From assembly GCA_037176905.1 (NCBI GenBank), contig JBBBWG010032042.1, forward strand, positions 4,283-43,408: a stretch of DNA of 39,126 nt, in the 5' to 3' direction. Made by a program: the position numbers and the translations under genes. Source of the stretch: Azolla pinnata. Lineage: Eukaryota > Streptophyta > Polypodiopsida > Salviniales > Salviniaceae. The notes beneath the pieces were generated by a model that saw only the letters and a list, made by a program, of their open reading frames with translations, was not told the origin of the DNA and did not search any database. Numbering within the stretch: position 1 is the first letter of the stretch; the number at the start of each line of letters is the position of its first letter. Of the stretch, positions 21,100-33,479 are shown piece after piece.

Positions 21100-23340
21100 G
21101 TACTCCTCTCTCTCTCTCTCTCTCTCTCCCTCTGATTCTTCTTCTTCTTCTTCTTCTTTCTTCTTTCTTCTTCTTCTTCTTTGCTTCAATGGCGTTCTGT
21201 GAACCCGCGTCGGTCGGTTTTGAGGAGCGCCATCCCCAGCTTGCTTCCCCTCAATGGCGGTGTCCAGCTGCTGTGAAAACCCTTTTGCCTTTGGGGCCTT
21301 CTTCTTCTTCTTCTTCTTCTTCTGTCGTTTCTTTCTCCTTGCTCGTGCTGACAATGAGCTCTGTAAATCTCTCGCTCTTTGAGTACGGAAATCGAGCGTG
21401 GTATACCCATTTTTCGCTCCCCTGCTCTTTTTCTTTCTCTTTCCCGCTCAAAAAGAACGGTGTTTTAGCTGCACAAATCCACGTTTTTCGAGCACGGAAA
21501 TGAAGGGTTGTCATCATCATCATCATCATCATCATCGTTATTGCCTGTGCAATTTTCTGAGTAGCAAGAAACCCTGGCAGCATAAGCTTCATTTACCTTC
21601 TTTTCCTTCCTCTGCTTCTATTTTCTTCTTTGGGTCTGAAGAAAACTATGGAAGAAGATGAAGAGCTCCTCTACCTCGTCTAAACTCACTGAAAGGATGA
21701 AAAACGAAGAAAGAGGTGGATATTTGGAGACGAGGAGTCAGAATGAGCAGCGAAGGGGAAACAATGGCGTGTTTCTCCATGGAGAAGGCAGGAGAAGATT
21801 AGCTAAGTTGGATCTCTTCTCCTAAAGGGGGGAATGGAAGGAAATGTAGACCTGAAAATTGCTGAAGTATTGTATACGAGAATTGCTAAGATATTCATAT
21901 GAGAATAATGAGAATTGCTAGGGTCTTTACAGAAGAATTGCAAGAGTCACTAAGGGATTTATCTGAGGATTGCCATGGTATTTTGTATATGAATTATGAG
22001 AACCATCAGGATATTTCTCGCAGTAAGGCATTTATACGAGAATAGTGAGATTTCTGAGGTATTTCAAACAAGAACCACAAGAATTGCTAACGTAATCATG
22101 CAAGAATGTTAATGTATGTTATTCAAGAATTCCTAAGTTGTTTATATGGGAAGCACTAAGGTACAGGAATCCTGAGGTATTTCATGGGAAATTGGTAAGA
22201 TTTACATGAGCATTGTGAGAATCACTAAGTTGTTTGATACAAGAATCATGAGAATGTGCACACCTTTTAGTTCGTTTGTCAGAAAAATTGGACTCTCTTT
22301 GGTCCGAGTGTTTCACACATACAGTCGCTCTTTTTGTGCAAGAAGCTTATGAATTATACTGTCTAGCACCAAAACTTAGGTAGAGCAATCTGCTCCCTTG
22401 TTTGATACTTGCCTGAGATCTCCTTCAACACCATCCAAATCAAGAAAAAACCTACTCAAAGAAACCAGTCCACTCGATTTATGTTTGCAAAAGAGATCCT
22501 GGATGCCTCTACTCTCATTTGAGGGCACTTTCTTCATATCTACGAAAGACCTCCTTTCAAATCCATTCAAACGTTAAAGACCTGCCTCATGAAATCAGTT
22601 TTCGCCTGCCAATGTTGGTAAGAGATCCCTCTTGAATCAATTCAAATTGATCAGTGTCTCATCCTTTTATTCTTTGGTGGGAGTTGCTGCAATGCCACCG
22701 CATTCTCATGTTTCCCATTTTGTTTGGATGCCCATCACTGGTGAGATTTCTTGGAATTCTAAAAATGTACCCAGTTTCCAAGTCTTTTTAGTTGTCCAGT
22801 CGCAGAAAGTCGACCTTTAAATTAGGAGATTAGACAGATTGCAGACAGTGGAGTGTCAAAAAATGTGGGATTCCGGGGAATATGTATATATTGCTTGCAA
22901 GTAAGAAATGAAGCAAGAGGATAATATTGGGGTTCGAAAGCCATCTTGACAGTGATGGAGCATTATAATGAACTTCACACGAATATCTTGATTTCTTCTA
23001 CAATTAACGGAAACAAAAGGTGAAGTACTCTTGAGTGTGGAAAAGCAATCAGTGAAAAACTTGCCTTGAGGCGGAAAAGCAATTTATTAAATACTTTTTG
23101 GAGCTACCGGCATACAATTTGTACTGATTTTTTTATTTAGAAGAGGATCCTTTACTCTCTTTTAATCAATGAAATGTGAATATTGTGCTGAATTTTGTTG
23201 TTCTTTCCCTCTTGTCTTAATCTTCCATTAGTCTGTACAAAAGTGATATATTTTACTGTTTCTTGGGAGCTTTAACAGGGTAGTATATGTCCTGCACAAA
23301 AATAAGCTCGAAGAGAGTGCTCAGACGATGAATTGATTCG
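21100..23340. other. Upstream region of the GATA gene, no coding region seen
   Basis: Holds CT, TTC and CAT microsatellites (to about 21540) and a degenerate repeat of the type GAGAATTGCTAAGRTATTTATACGAG at about 21840-22260, then ordinary AT-rich sequence. If the leader at 20946-21099 is real, this stretch is its intron. Frames up to 140 codons in the first part are microsatellite artefacts. Confidence 0.45.
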
Positions 23341-23454
23341 ATGAACATGCAAAGATGTCGGACACGGATCGTACAGCTGATCAGCAAGTTCTCCATGGCC
23401 ATCAGCATCCCTCTCTATACAGCCATGGCCATGCTTTGCCACATGCACACATGA
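23328..23454 (+). promoter_or_regulatory. Two upstream AUGs before the GATA start (minimal uORF and overlapping uORF)
   Basis: ATG AAT TGA at 23328-23336 is a two-codon uORF. A second ATG at 23341 opens a 37-codon frame ending in TGA at 23452-23454, overlapping the main start at 23355 out of frame. If both lie in the mature 5' UTR they would be expected to lower translation of the main frame. Confidence 0.5.
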
Positions 23455-26400
23455 GCAGCCTTCCTCGTGGTCATGCGCAAGACGTGAACACCACTCGTTC
23501 TCGGGAAGGGGATACCCAGGCCGATATGGGTGAGCAAGGGCATATGCACCTGCATTATCCTCATCCTCACCATCCTCATGGGCATGTGATGGATAGAGAT
23601 GAGAATGGTCTGGGCGAAGAGGCTGAAGATGAGTCAGGTGATGATGGGTTGGAGGAAGCTGACATGCATTCAGATGGAGGCCATCCTGGAGATCCTCAGT
23701 CGAGTCTAACAGCTCGTGTGCAAGGAACAGATCAACTTACTTTGACATATCAAGGCGAGGTCTATGTTTTTGACACAATCCCACCAGAAAAGGTAAGTTC
23801 CAACACTCGTTCCTCTGTTCTGGCTTGTTGATATAGTTATCTGCAATTTTTATAGTTGAATGAATGATCATCGATTGTATCTTAGTTTTTTATTGTTGCT
23901 CTGACGTATTAATCATCTAGCCATATCATGTGTGCCCGCATATGTTGCAAATTGATGGATGTGCTTTTGTGAGAGAAGGGGCATGCATTGGCATGTGCAG
24001 CTCATAAATTAGTGGGTACTTTTTGCAAATAGTACAGATATGATATCCATGCAGGTACAAGCAGTACTGCTACTGTTAGGAGGGCGTGAGGTGCCAGTTG
24101 GGATGCCGAGCAGTCTGTCAATGCAGAGCCACCAGCTCAAGGTTCGTAATCTCGTTTCTATGGGGTCTTATCTGCCTGTCCTTTATCAATCGTGTGCTAC
24201 TATATTCTTTTTGCCCATTCGCATGCAGATATCACCCGAGCTTCCTCAACGCCTAAACATGCCACAGAGGCTGGCATCTTTGACAAGATTCCGAGAAAAG
24301 CGAAAAGAGCGCAACTATGAGAAAAAGATTCGTTACAGTGTTCGGAAGGAAGTCGCACAAAGGTTTGCGGTGGTGATAGTTTTATGTTATGTAATATATG
24401 ATTTAGTGCTGATATCACAAAGATAATGTCCAGAAGGAAGTTGCACAAAGGTTTGCGTTGGTGATTGTTTTATGTTATTTAATATATGATTTAGTGCTGA
24501 TATCACAAAGATAATGTCCTGAAGAAAGTTGCACAAAGGTTTTTGCATTTACATATATGCATGGCATAACTTTATATATATAATTGAGTGCTATCTCTGG
24601 TGGATATCTATCACCCACCATATAGCAGTTTGTGATCTTTTTTAGGGCATTTCTGAATGTTACAAAAATATGGATATGCCATGTTTCTTAGGATGCAAAG
24701 GAAGAGAGGACAATTCACCTCATCCAAGACTACAGGAGACGAAGGTTCAAGTTTATCAAATTCTGAAAATGCAGATTCTTGGAATAATCAATCCACGCCA
24801 GCACATCAAGAAGAAGTCGTGTAATACTTTATCACTTTTTACTATCTTATAGCATTTTTCCCAATTCCTTCTCCACGATAGCTTGGATGGCTCTATATCT
24901 CACTTACTTTGTAAGCTTGCTTCTTTTGAGAACCTTAAGGTTGAATCTTTGGCTCTTCCCTTTCTGCGGGACCTGCACATTTCTTCTTTCTGTCTGGGAA
25001 TGTTATGCAAGAATGTGGAGGAGGGAACCAAGATATAATTTTCGAAGTAATGGTTCAAGAATTGCATGTGGGATGTCAGTGTAATATCATCCTCATTATT
25101 GGAAAGGCATTCTGATGCAAAAAATATCCGAAACATTCTACTCTAAAAAAACTGAATCTGCTGTTTAAAGGTGCATTTAATAGTGATATGCATGGTCTAG
25201 CTTCTGTCATGCAGATCAAACTAGGTCTTTTTCTCAGCTAAAAGTGGTGTGAAATGTGCTAGTTCAAAATCGTCAATGATTATATTAATGTGCTGCATTG
25301 ATATCTTTGTTCTTCTGAAATAATATATATATCTGCTGTTTCAGATATGCTAGATAATATGGATTTGAAAATGAAGGGAATGCCATTTTGTGATTTGCAA
25401 CATTGTTGAAGCTTAACATGGATTATGTGCACATGATTTTTTATTTATTGTTTTTTAATGTTAAGACCATCTATGGATTGAATGTCTCCAGCTGCCTTCA
25501 TTGTGGAACTGGAGAGCGCTCTACTCCTATGATGCGACGAGGTCCTGGTGGACCCAGGACACTATGCAATGCTTGTGGACTGATGTGGGCTAACAAGGTA
25601 AAGCTGTTCTGCTGTTACTGCATCATATTCTTTTGATTATGTCATCTCTTCATAGATTTGATGATTACACACATTTGATCACTTTCATCTACAGGGTGTA
25701 TTAAAAGAATTATCCAAGAATTCTGGTGCCATGAGCTCTCAGCTTTCCAGCACTCCTCAAGTAATGATTCATGCCTCATACTTATTATTATTAATTCCTG
25801 AAAGCATTGTCTTGCATTCTTGTTTGCCAAGCATAATAGGCATTTCTCTGGATATCTGTACCAATTTATACCTTGCATTGTGTCAATTCTGTTGTTGGTT
25901 ACTTGGCTGTTCACATATGCAAGTCAACCAAGAATTGATGCTTGGGTGTATTCTCTTATCATCGATTTCTCTAGCCTAACTCAAACTGTCACTCAGTGCG
26001 GGTAAGTTCCTCTTAATGAGCTTATGTATTGCCGGTGTCATATCATCTGGTCTACAATGTGATCGTCTCGTCCATGTTTACATCTTGCTCTGTATTTTGG
26101 AAAGGTAACTTATGCACATAATTCAGACAAAACAGATGGATGCTAAATCAGTTACAATGAAATCGGAGGGGCATCTAGTAGTGACAATTATACACCCCAC
26201 GGGACCAACAATGGCTACAAAAAATTTTAATTGTTATGCTGTCCACAAAGGTCACACTCTTTTCCAGTTCAAAATAATCTGCCCATTGCTGTCTTGCTAA
26301 GCGTTTTAAGGATTGCCCAGCCATGCTTGGAGAGGTGATTTCAAGGTATTTCACCTTTGATATCTGCATTCAAACTCCTGAAGGGCATACGACCTTATTG

Positions 26401-26726
26401 TGGGGCTCTTGTTGCGAGAAGCATTTCTGGGTAACTGGATTGTGCTCTTAAGACTTACTGCAGGGTTTGCACCATGTGTGCATCGAATACTATTCTCTTA
26501 ACTTTGCATTACGCTTTAACCATGTAAATAATGATCCCGAATTCCTGATTCGGGGAGGTGGTAGCTCAAGGAAAATTTTCCAGTTGGCATCTTGCATCCA
26601 TGTGTGTGTGTCTTCCTGTACAAAACTAAAAAGAGGGGTGTGATGTGTGTATCACAGGCTGTGGTGGAGGGTCAGGTTGATGCCGCTGGTTCTAATGGAT
26701 TAGCTTCAGTTGGTGCAGCTGGTTGA
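23355..26726 (+). CDS. TIFY-CCT-GATA zinc-finger transcription factor (ZIM/ZML type)
   Basis: Exons: 23355-23792, 24055-24141, 24229-24362, 24692-24820, 25492-25597, 25695-25760 and a terminal exon proposed at 26658-26726; phases join and give about 342 aa. Domain order is diagnostic: His-rich acidic N-terminus (H clusters at 14-78), TIFY domain (about 124-160, core [12 protein letters not shown] and [14 protein letters not shown]), CCT domain (about 189-232, [30 protein letters not shown]), and a GATA finger CLHC-x20-CNAC (264-291) followed by [15 protein letters not shown]. The CX2CX20CX2C spacing is the class found with TIFY/CCT. Known role: nuclear DNA-binding regulators of growth and light/stress-responsive genes. 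The C-terminus is uncertain: the exon at 26658 ([19 protein letters not shown], then TGA) fits in phase, but an alternative terminal exon at about 26105-26146 cannot be excluded. Confidence 0.9.
24346..24543 (+). repeat. 88-bp tandem repeat spanning the CCT exon/intron junction (2.25 copies)
   Basis: AAGGAAGTCGCACAAAGGTTTG at the end of exon 3 recurs at 24434 and, partly, at 24522, each 88 bp apart, with the intervening intron sequence (ATATGATTTAGTGCTGATAT) also repeated. The repeat therefore duplicates the last 17 bases of exon 3 and its 5' splice site. Confidence 0.95.
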
Positions 26727-28497
26727 ATAGTGGCGTTTTTGGGTAATGGGCAAAAGATGAGAGCTGTTGGTGATGAGTTAAAATGGTCTGCTGTTGATGG
26801 GTGTAAATTCCAACCTCCCAAAGGTAAAAAGCATCAATTGGGTCACTGGGCCTACCCCATATCTCCTCATTTGGTCGATTCATGCAAAAGATCTTGTACT
26901 GTTTTCCGAGCCTTAGCCTATTCTGATATCATCACTTGCATATTAATAGACAACCCTAATTTTGATGGTCACAACCTGTTTGTCAGAGAAAGCTTGCATT
27001 CATATGCTCTTCAGCCATGTAGCCATGAAAGAAGAGGGTTTGGCATGCGGGAAAGGTATATATGCAAACCATCAATATGTCGGTCTCCCTCTCTTTAAAA
27101 GACTGGTTTCACACAATTCATGTACTATATATTCATAATATGTTATTTTTTTGCATTGTATGCCATTTCTGGTTAGATCATGAGCCAGTCAGTGGTCAAT
27201 TCAATACCTGAATTCAGGCTGCAATTACTATTAAGATTTCACTTGGGTGTCAGGTGGTAGGTAGGCTGTCAAAGGTTGTTTTTCTTTTCTTTTGTTTGAA
27301 TTGCAGCAGGCTGATCGTAAAGCCAGAAGATTGAGCTAGTAGAGATGAATCCATTGTGTGAATGAATGATTCAGCAAGGCAGCAAGAATTCATTCATTCC
27401 ATTTGTGAATCGAAGTCTCATAAATGTATGCACATTTGGATATTTGCCCTAAGATGTCTTTCATCTCTTTTTCTTTCTTATTGCACATACCATCATCTGT
27501 CTCGTTTATGTGCATAACAATGGAAACCTTGATTATAGAGATCAATGACAAAAGTTTAGTGCCAAATTGTAACTAATTTTTGTTCATATATTAGGTGGGG
27601 TTTTTTTTACCAAAGAATGCACCTGCCATAGGTAGACAACTCCTGTGGTCAATTCAGCATATTTTGGTCTATTTTTTCGATTATTTTCCCACCTTATCAA
27701 AGGGATTTTGAAGCAGGAAAAAATCCAGCAAGCAGTAACAGCCAATCATTGAGAAAGCCAGAGATACCAACAAGTTTTTATGCAACGTCAATATTCTGAT
27801 ACTATTTTCTGAGTTTAAGTCAGTGCTTTATGTCTAATGCACACATTTGCAACACTGCTCGTAAGATTTCTAAACATTAAGCAGTGTTTTTGTTTGATAA
27901 GTTTGGGTCCTGTCTATTTGTATCTAGACAACATTCATCGTTTAAGTAACATCAAGCAAAGAAGATGATGGATTATATGATTCATTCGACTCCATTATGT
28001 GAACCATGTGCCCAGATTGAGAGTTATACTTTCTTGGTATCTATACAGTTCCATTTTGTTGATCATCTTCTCAGTCAGACCCAAGGGAATGTTTTCTAGC
28101 ATCAATGGTCTTGACTTGTATATGCGAATTCGTGCTTCTTTTAGAGAAACTTCGTACTCCAATAGGGCACTTTTAAGTGAATCTGATACAATGACATTTT
28201 TTAACAGGAGAGTAGGAAACTGTTATAATCATTATTCACTCAAAGTTGTAATAATCAAGCTCATTCTTATATAGATGCGAACCTCTAAATGTTCTTCATA
28301 TGGAACTTGAGATGCTAGTGGCACCTGCCCCTTTCTGCATCCAATTGTCACTGTTCTCTGGTGACTGACTGCTCCGTTGAAATATTCCTGTGATCATGTT
28401 TTAAGGGAGACATTGATCACCAACTGACTTCAGCCACATGTATGTATACTTGACATCTGAACTAGAAAAGCTAACATTTGTACATTCATTTACTTGC
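26727..28497. other. Intergenic between convergent GATA and kinase genes
   Basis: The first few hundred bases probably hold the GATA 3' UTR, and the last ~200 the 3' UTR of the minus-strand kinase. The longest frame (26730-27098) begins right after the GATA stop and has no recognisable motif. Nothing else is supported. Confidence 0.6.
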
Positions 28498-31400
28498 TTA
28501 ACACAGATTTTGGAAAGATGAAGATCTGGATGTGTGGTTATGAGGATGACTAAGAGGGCTCGGAAGATTCCGAGAGTTTGCATGGTGTTTCACGAGCGGC
28601 ACCAATGATTGCACTACATCTGTCATGAATGGTCGGTAATCTGCTTCAGGCTGGATGCACATCTTTGCTATTGCAGCCACCTGAATGCACGGTGAAATGA
28701 AACAAATCTTAAGCCAATCCACGATGATGAATCAGCAGCTTCAAGTATGCGAGTATATATACATTCATTTTACCTGTATCAGCTCCTTTAAGGTATATTG
28801 TCCCCTCAAACTGGGGTCTACCATCTCTTCTACCTTTTGTCTATCTGTTAGTCGAGGAAGTGCCTGACGAAAAAAATTTCATTTGATCTATTAGCAGCCT
28901 CACTTCACCTCATTTTTGTAAGCAAACAAGATCTAGCAACTTAGCGGGAAAAGAAAATGTAGCAACCATTTATTTGATACAGCACATATGCTTACAGAAG
29001 AAGCCTATGGCATGGGCAAAACTGAAGCTTCTACATCACGGGCAAACGGAATCTAGCTGTTGAACATGTTGCATACGATTTGCTGAAGTTGTACAGCATG
29101 AGCAAAATGCGAAGCGCAAAACTGATATATGTATGTAATGTGGGCTCTTATAATAACAATTTGAGTGTCACGGCTTAAGACAGATGTATACAGATTTAGG
29201 GAGTGAGTGAGAGAGAGGGAGAGCATAATATACCCAGGAAACAAGAACACCTTGACCAGGGGGCCTTCTCATGTCCACTGGTACAAGCCCAGTGAGCAGC
29301 TCCAATAGGACGACTCCGAAGCTGTAAACGTCTGACTTTGTGGTGAGATGGCCAGTCAAGGCATACCTGGTGAGCCACAAAAGAATTCGGAAAACCACAC
29401 CCGGAAAAACTCGATTGAACATTGTTTTCCAGCCATGGAAATAAACAGAAATAGTTCTATAGGAGTAAACATACTCAGGTGCCACATAGCCTTGGGTACC
29501 AAGGACTCGAGTGTAGATCTGGCAGTTTATGTTATCAGAGCCAAGCTTTGCCAGCCCGAAGTCTGAAACTTTGGCATTGAAGTCGTCATCAAGGAGAATG
29601 TTGCTGGTCTTGAAGTCGCGGTGGATCACAGGCGGACTCACGAGCTCGTGTAGATACTCTAGACCATGCGCAATATGCAATGCGATTTTCATCCTCGTTC
29701 CCCAATCTAAGGCTGGCAGGCTACCTGCAATTTTTATATCGCTCAGCAACACTTGAGCATTAGAAAAAGAACTAAGTTACAAAACTCTAGACACACAATG
29801 GGTAAGCTGGAACAAGAGCAGTTCTCAACTCTTAACTAGCAATATTCTTTCTTTTATCAACAGGGAGAATGGGTACTCAAATTTTTATAATTCAACGTTA
29901 TCAGTTAACTTTATGGCTTGTAGCCTAAAGGCTAATGCAAGAATATTTCACTTCAAAGCGAAAAACTACACAGAAAAACTGGGCATATACTTTTATGAGC
30001 TTTGTGATGATTCACAAATTGGAGAATTTAAACTTTCGACTGTAGGAGCTTATGCAAGAAAATTGGGCAGTCTTTCCCTTGTCATGAGAAAATGAGTAAC
30101 AAATTTTTACATCTATCAATTGATATCTTTATATATATAGATATAGGTATGAATAAAAAGAGAATAAAAAAATGCCCAAATCGACCGTCACAAATTATAA
30201 AATGATGGCCCAAAAAATTTTAAACATTTCAAATTCATGCCACTTATGCATTAGAGCTGATTGATTTACAATCAATGTGCTTTGCCAAGTTATCTGGATT
30301 GATATTTGTGGTGTCATCAAAATTGCTTTCACATTTTGCTAATCTTTGCCATTAACACTTGCTAAATCACCCATTCACTAATCTAATCCAACTGCTACTA
30401 CATATAAATTGGAAGCTCGCTTTTATCTTTTATCTAAAAAATTGATTTGTTCACTTTTTTAACTCTGCCTTAGTTAATAGCATTTAATCAATCGATGGAT
30501 TTTCTGGACAGATCTTCAGTAAATTAAGTGAAGGGTTAGTTAATCAATTGCTGAGTAGTTACATCGATCAATTAACTAGGTAATATGAATTATCATCGTC
30601 AAAACATAAGAATATTGTCAATAATAATAATGCCCGATCAAATTGAACTGGTTTAGTCTAAAAGTAAAGATTGAACTGGTGTCCGAGTCTAGGTTTCCTC
30701 AACCTGTAATTTTCAACTTCTTGGTTGTCAATTTGTAATTTGAAAGACTTCGTTTTCCCATTTATATATAGAGGAAGACTCTAAATTCCCACTCTTTATT
30801 GAAGTGCACAGATTTTCGTATATGTAGAAAGAACGAACCATATTTTTTTATCTGTTTTATGATAGCCACTTTTTTAAAAGTTTTCAAAAAGTGTGGAGAT
30901 TGAGAGCTTTCCTACTTAAATTATTATTCCTTACCATCTGGATGTAGATGCTCCTTCAAGTTACCATTGGGCATGTATTCATACACGAGCAACCTGTGGT
31001 CTTGATCTGCACAGTATCCAATCAATTCGAGGAGGTAGGGACAATGGAGACGGCTTAGCAAGTCCACCTACATAAAAGAAATAAAGTAAAGCCAAAAGGA
31101 TCAAGATAAGATCTCGAGGACATTCAGATCCATCAAATAAACGATCAAAGACATTTCATTTATACCTGTGAATTCAGAGAATGATTCTAGCAAGGTTCTA
31201 ACTCCTTATCATTGTTGGACACAATGCTAGCAAGGATCTTTTCAAGACAATTTTAGAGCAGATCTCAAATAAACACCACCAAGAAGTTCAATGCTATGGA
31301 AATTACAAGAAATCTAGGAAGGATTCGAACACCAGGTACTACCTACCATAACCATAATTTCGACACCTGATTATGAATCTACACATTCAAGCATTTCTAA

Positions 31401-33439
31401 CCATAAAATTCTGGCAACAATTCCAAAATCTCCTGACAATTCCAGCTAGCAGTTCGGATATTCAGACACATGTGGCCGCAACTGAAAAGATCTGTATTTT
31501 GAAAGTACAGCAACTGCTTTAAGAATCTGTGTGATCAGAGAGTTGGAGTCCGAATGTTTGACAATCTCTAACTATGATTTAGACACTTGTTACAACCCAA
31601 GCTCGAATTCGTGACACTCAGAAAGCTTCATCCTGGTTGCACACTTGGACAGATACTAGCCAGAGAATCCAAAAGTTTGACAAATTCTAGCTGCATTTCT
31701 GACATCAGTCACACCCTAGCTACGAATCTTGTTAAGAATCGGTATATTCAGACGGTTCCGAATCCAGTGTTCGACAAAATCCATGCTACCATTTCTGTCA
31801 GACAATCCAAACTGCGATTCTGTGACACTCGGAAAGCTGTGATGAGAGCTCGAAAACCTTAGATGCTCAAACATACAGGACAGGGCAGGGCAGGGCAGTG
31901 GGAGAAGGTTCTGAGAGATACCTCTGCTCGGAATTCCCGATCCAATTCTCCGCTGTGTGGGATGCCTGCGCTCGTCCGGTTGAGCTGTTTGATGGCAACA
32001 GGCCGGGTGTAGTTGGTGTCAGGGAGAAGCCCTCGATAGACACTGTAATAAGGCCCTCGCGGCCCAATCAGATTCGCAGAGCTGAAATTCCCTGTCGCAA
32101 ACTGGAGCTGCTTGAATGTGAACACTTGGGCTTCCTCGGCTTGAATCATTGCTGGAAGCATATACTGTTTCTGGAAATCTGCCCAACAATGAGATACACA
32201 CACACATGAAGATGATCTCCGAATGCACCAGATATGTAAGATAAAATTTGTGGTAACATTGCCCTATTGTAGTTAAACTCTGCTCCACACACGGACAATC
32301 ATCTATGAATGCAATCGAAAAGATGAACATGTGGTGACGTTGATTCTTGGGTGAAGCTCGGCTGTAGGACATATGAATTCGTGATAAGATTGATTCCCTT
32401 AGCATGATCTGAAAGAAACTTTGTTGCACTCGTGCACACAGAGAGATCATCTTCAAATGCAACAGCAAGATGATGAATATATAGTAGCATTGCCTTTGTC
32501 ATGATCTGCAAGAAGCTCTGTTCCGTGCACGCACGCGCACACACATGGAAACTGCTTCTTGAATGCACCCGGAAAGATGATGAAGATGGGGTAACCTTGT
32601 CTTACCATGATCTGAGCAAAGCTCTAATTTCAAAGCATAAAATTTAGGGTAATTTGCTCTCTTTCTTTGGAAGTACCTGATGAGACAGCACGGTTTTATG
32701 TGGCAAGCATTGCCTTCTCATGGCGTAAAGAGAAGCTTTCTTTCTTTCTTTCCAAAGCGCACGATCAAGCAGACAAAAGAAACAAGCATACGGTACAGTG
32801 TCCAGCGGCCATGGCAGGAGGGAAGCTCTAATTCCTTTCGAATTGCATGGAGGGAGCAGGGAAACAGAAACTTGGCAAGCACATTACATTGGCTAGTGGC
32901 CATGGCAGGAGAGAGGCTCTAATTCCTTTCAAACTGCATGGAAGGAGCAGGAAAACAGAAACGCGGCGACCACATTGGCTAGCTGCCATGGCAGGAGAGA
33001 AGCTCTAATTCCTTCCCAATTGCATGGAAGGAGCAAGAGAACTGATATGTAGTAGGTACATTGCCAAGTTTCCACGGCGGGAGAGAAGCTCTAATTCTAT
33101 CCGATTGCATGGAAGGAGCAAGAGAGCTGATATGTGGTAGGTACATTGCCAAGTGTCCATGGGCAGGAGAGAAGTTTCGAAACGCATGGAAGGAGCAAGA
33201 AAAACACATATATGCTGGTAGGGACATTGCCTACCTGCCACATTGCGCGGAGAGAAGCTCTGATTTTCCTCCATAATTGCATGGAAGGAGCAGGGAAAAA
33301 CCGAAATGCGGCAAGTGCACATTGTGCGGCGGCTATGGCAGGAGAGAACTTCTCATTCTTTCAAATTGCGTGGAAGGAGCAAGGAAAACATATAATATGT
33401 GGTAGGCACAGTGCAAGAGAAGAAGAAGAAGAAGAAGAA

Positions 33440-33479
<40 letters not shown>

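Noticed and set aside
31318..31345. GTTCGAATCC-like box on the minus strand (tRNA or SINE signal)
   Set aside because: No cloverleaf, no A-box at the right spacing and no A-tail; probably chance within the kinase intron.
32805..33410. Repeated exons or a retroelement in kinase intron 1
   Set aside because: Units have no consistent frame, variable length (81-95 bp) and no splice signals or terminal repeats; it is a minisatellite.
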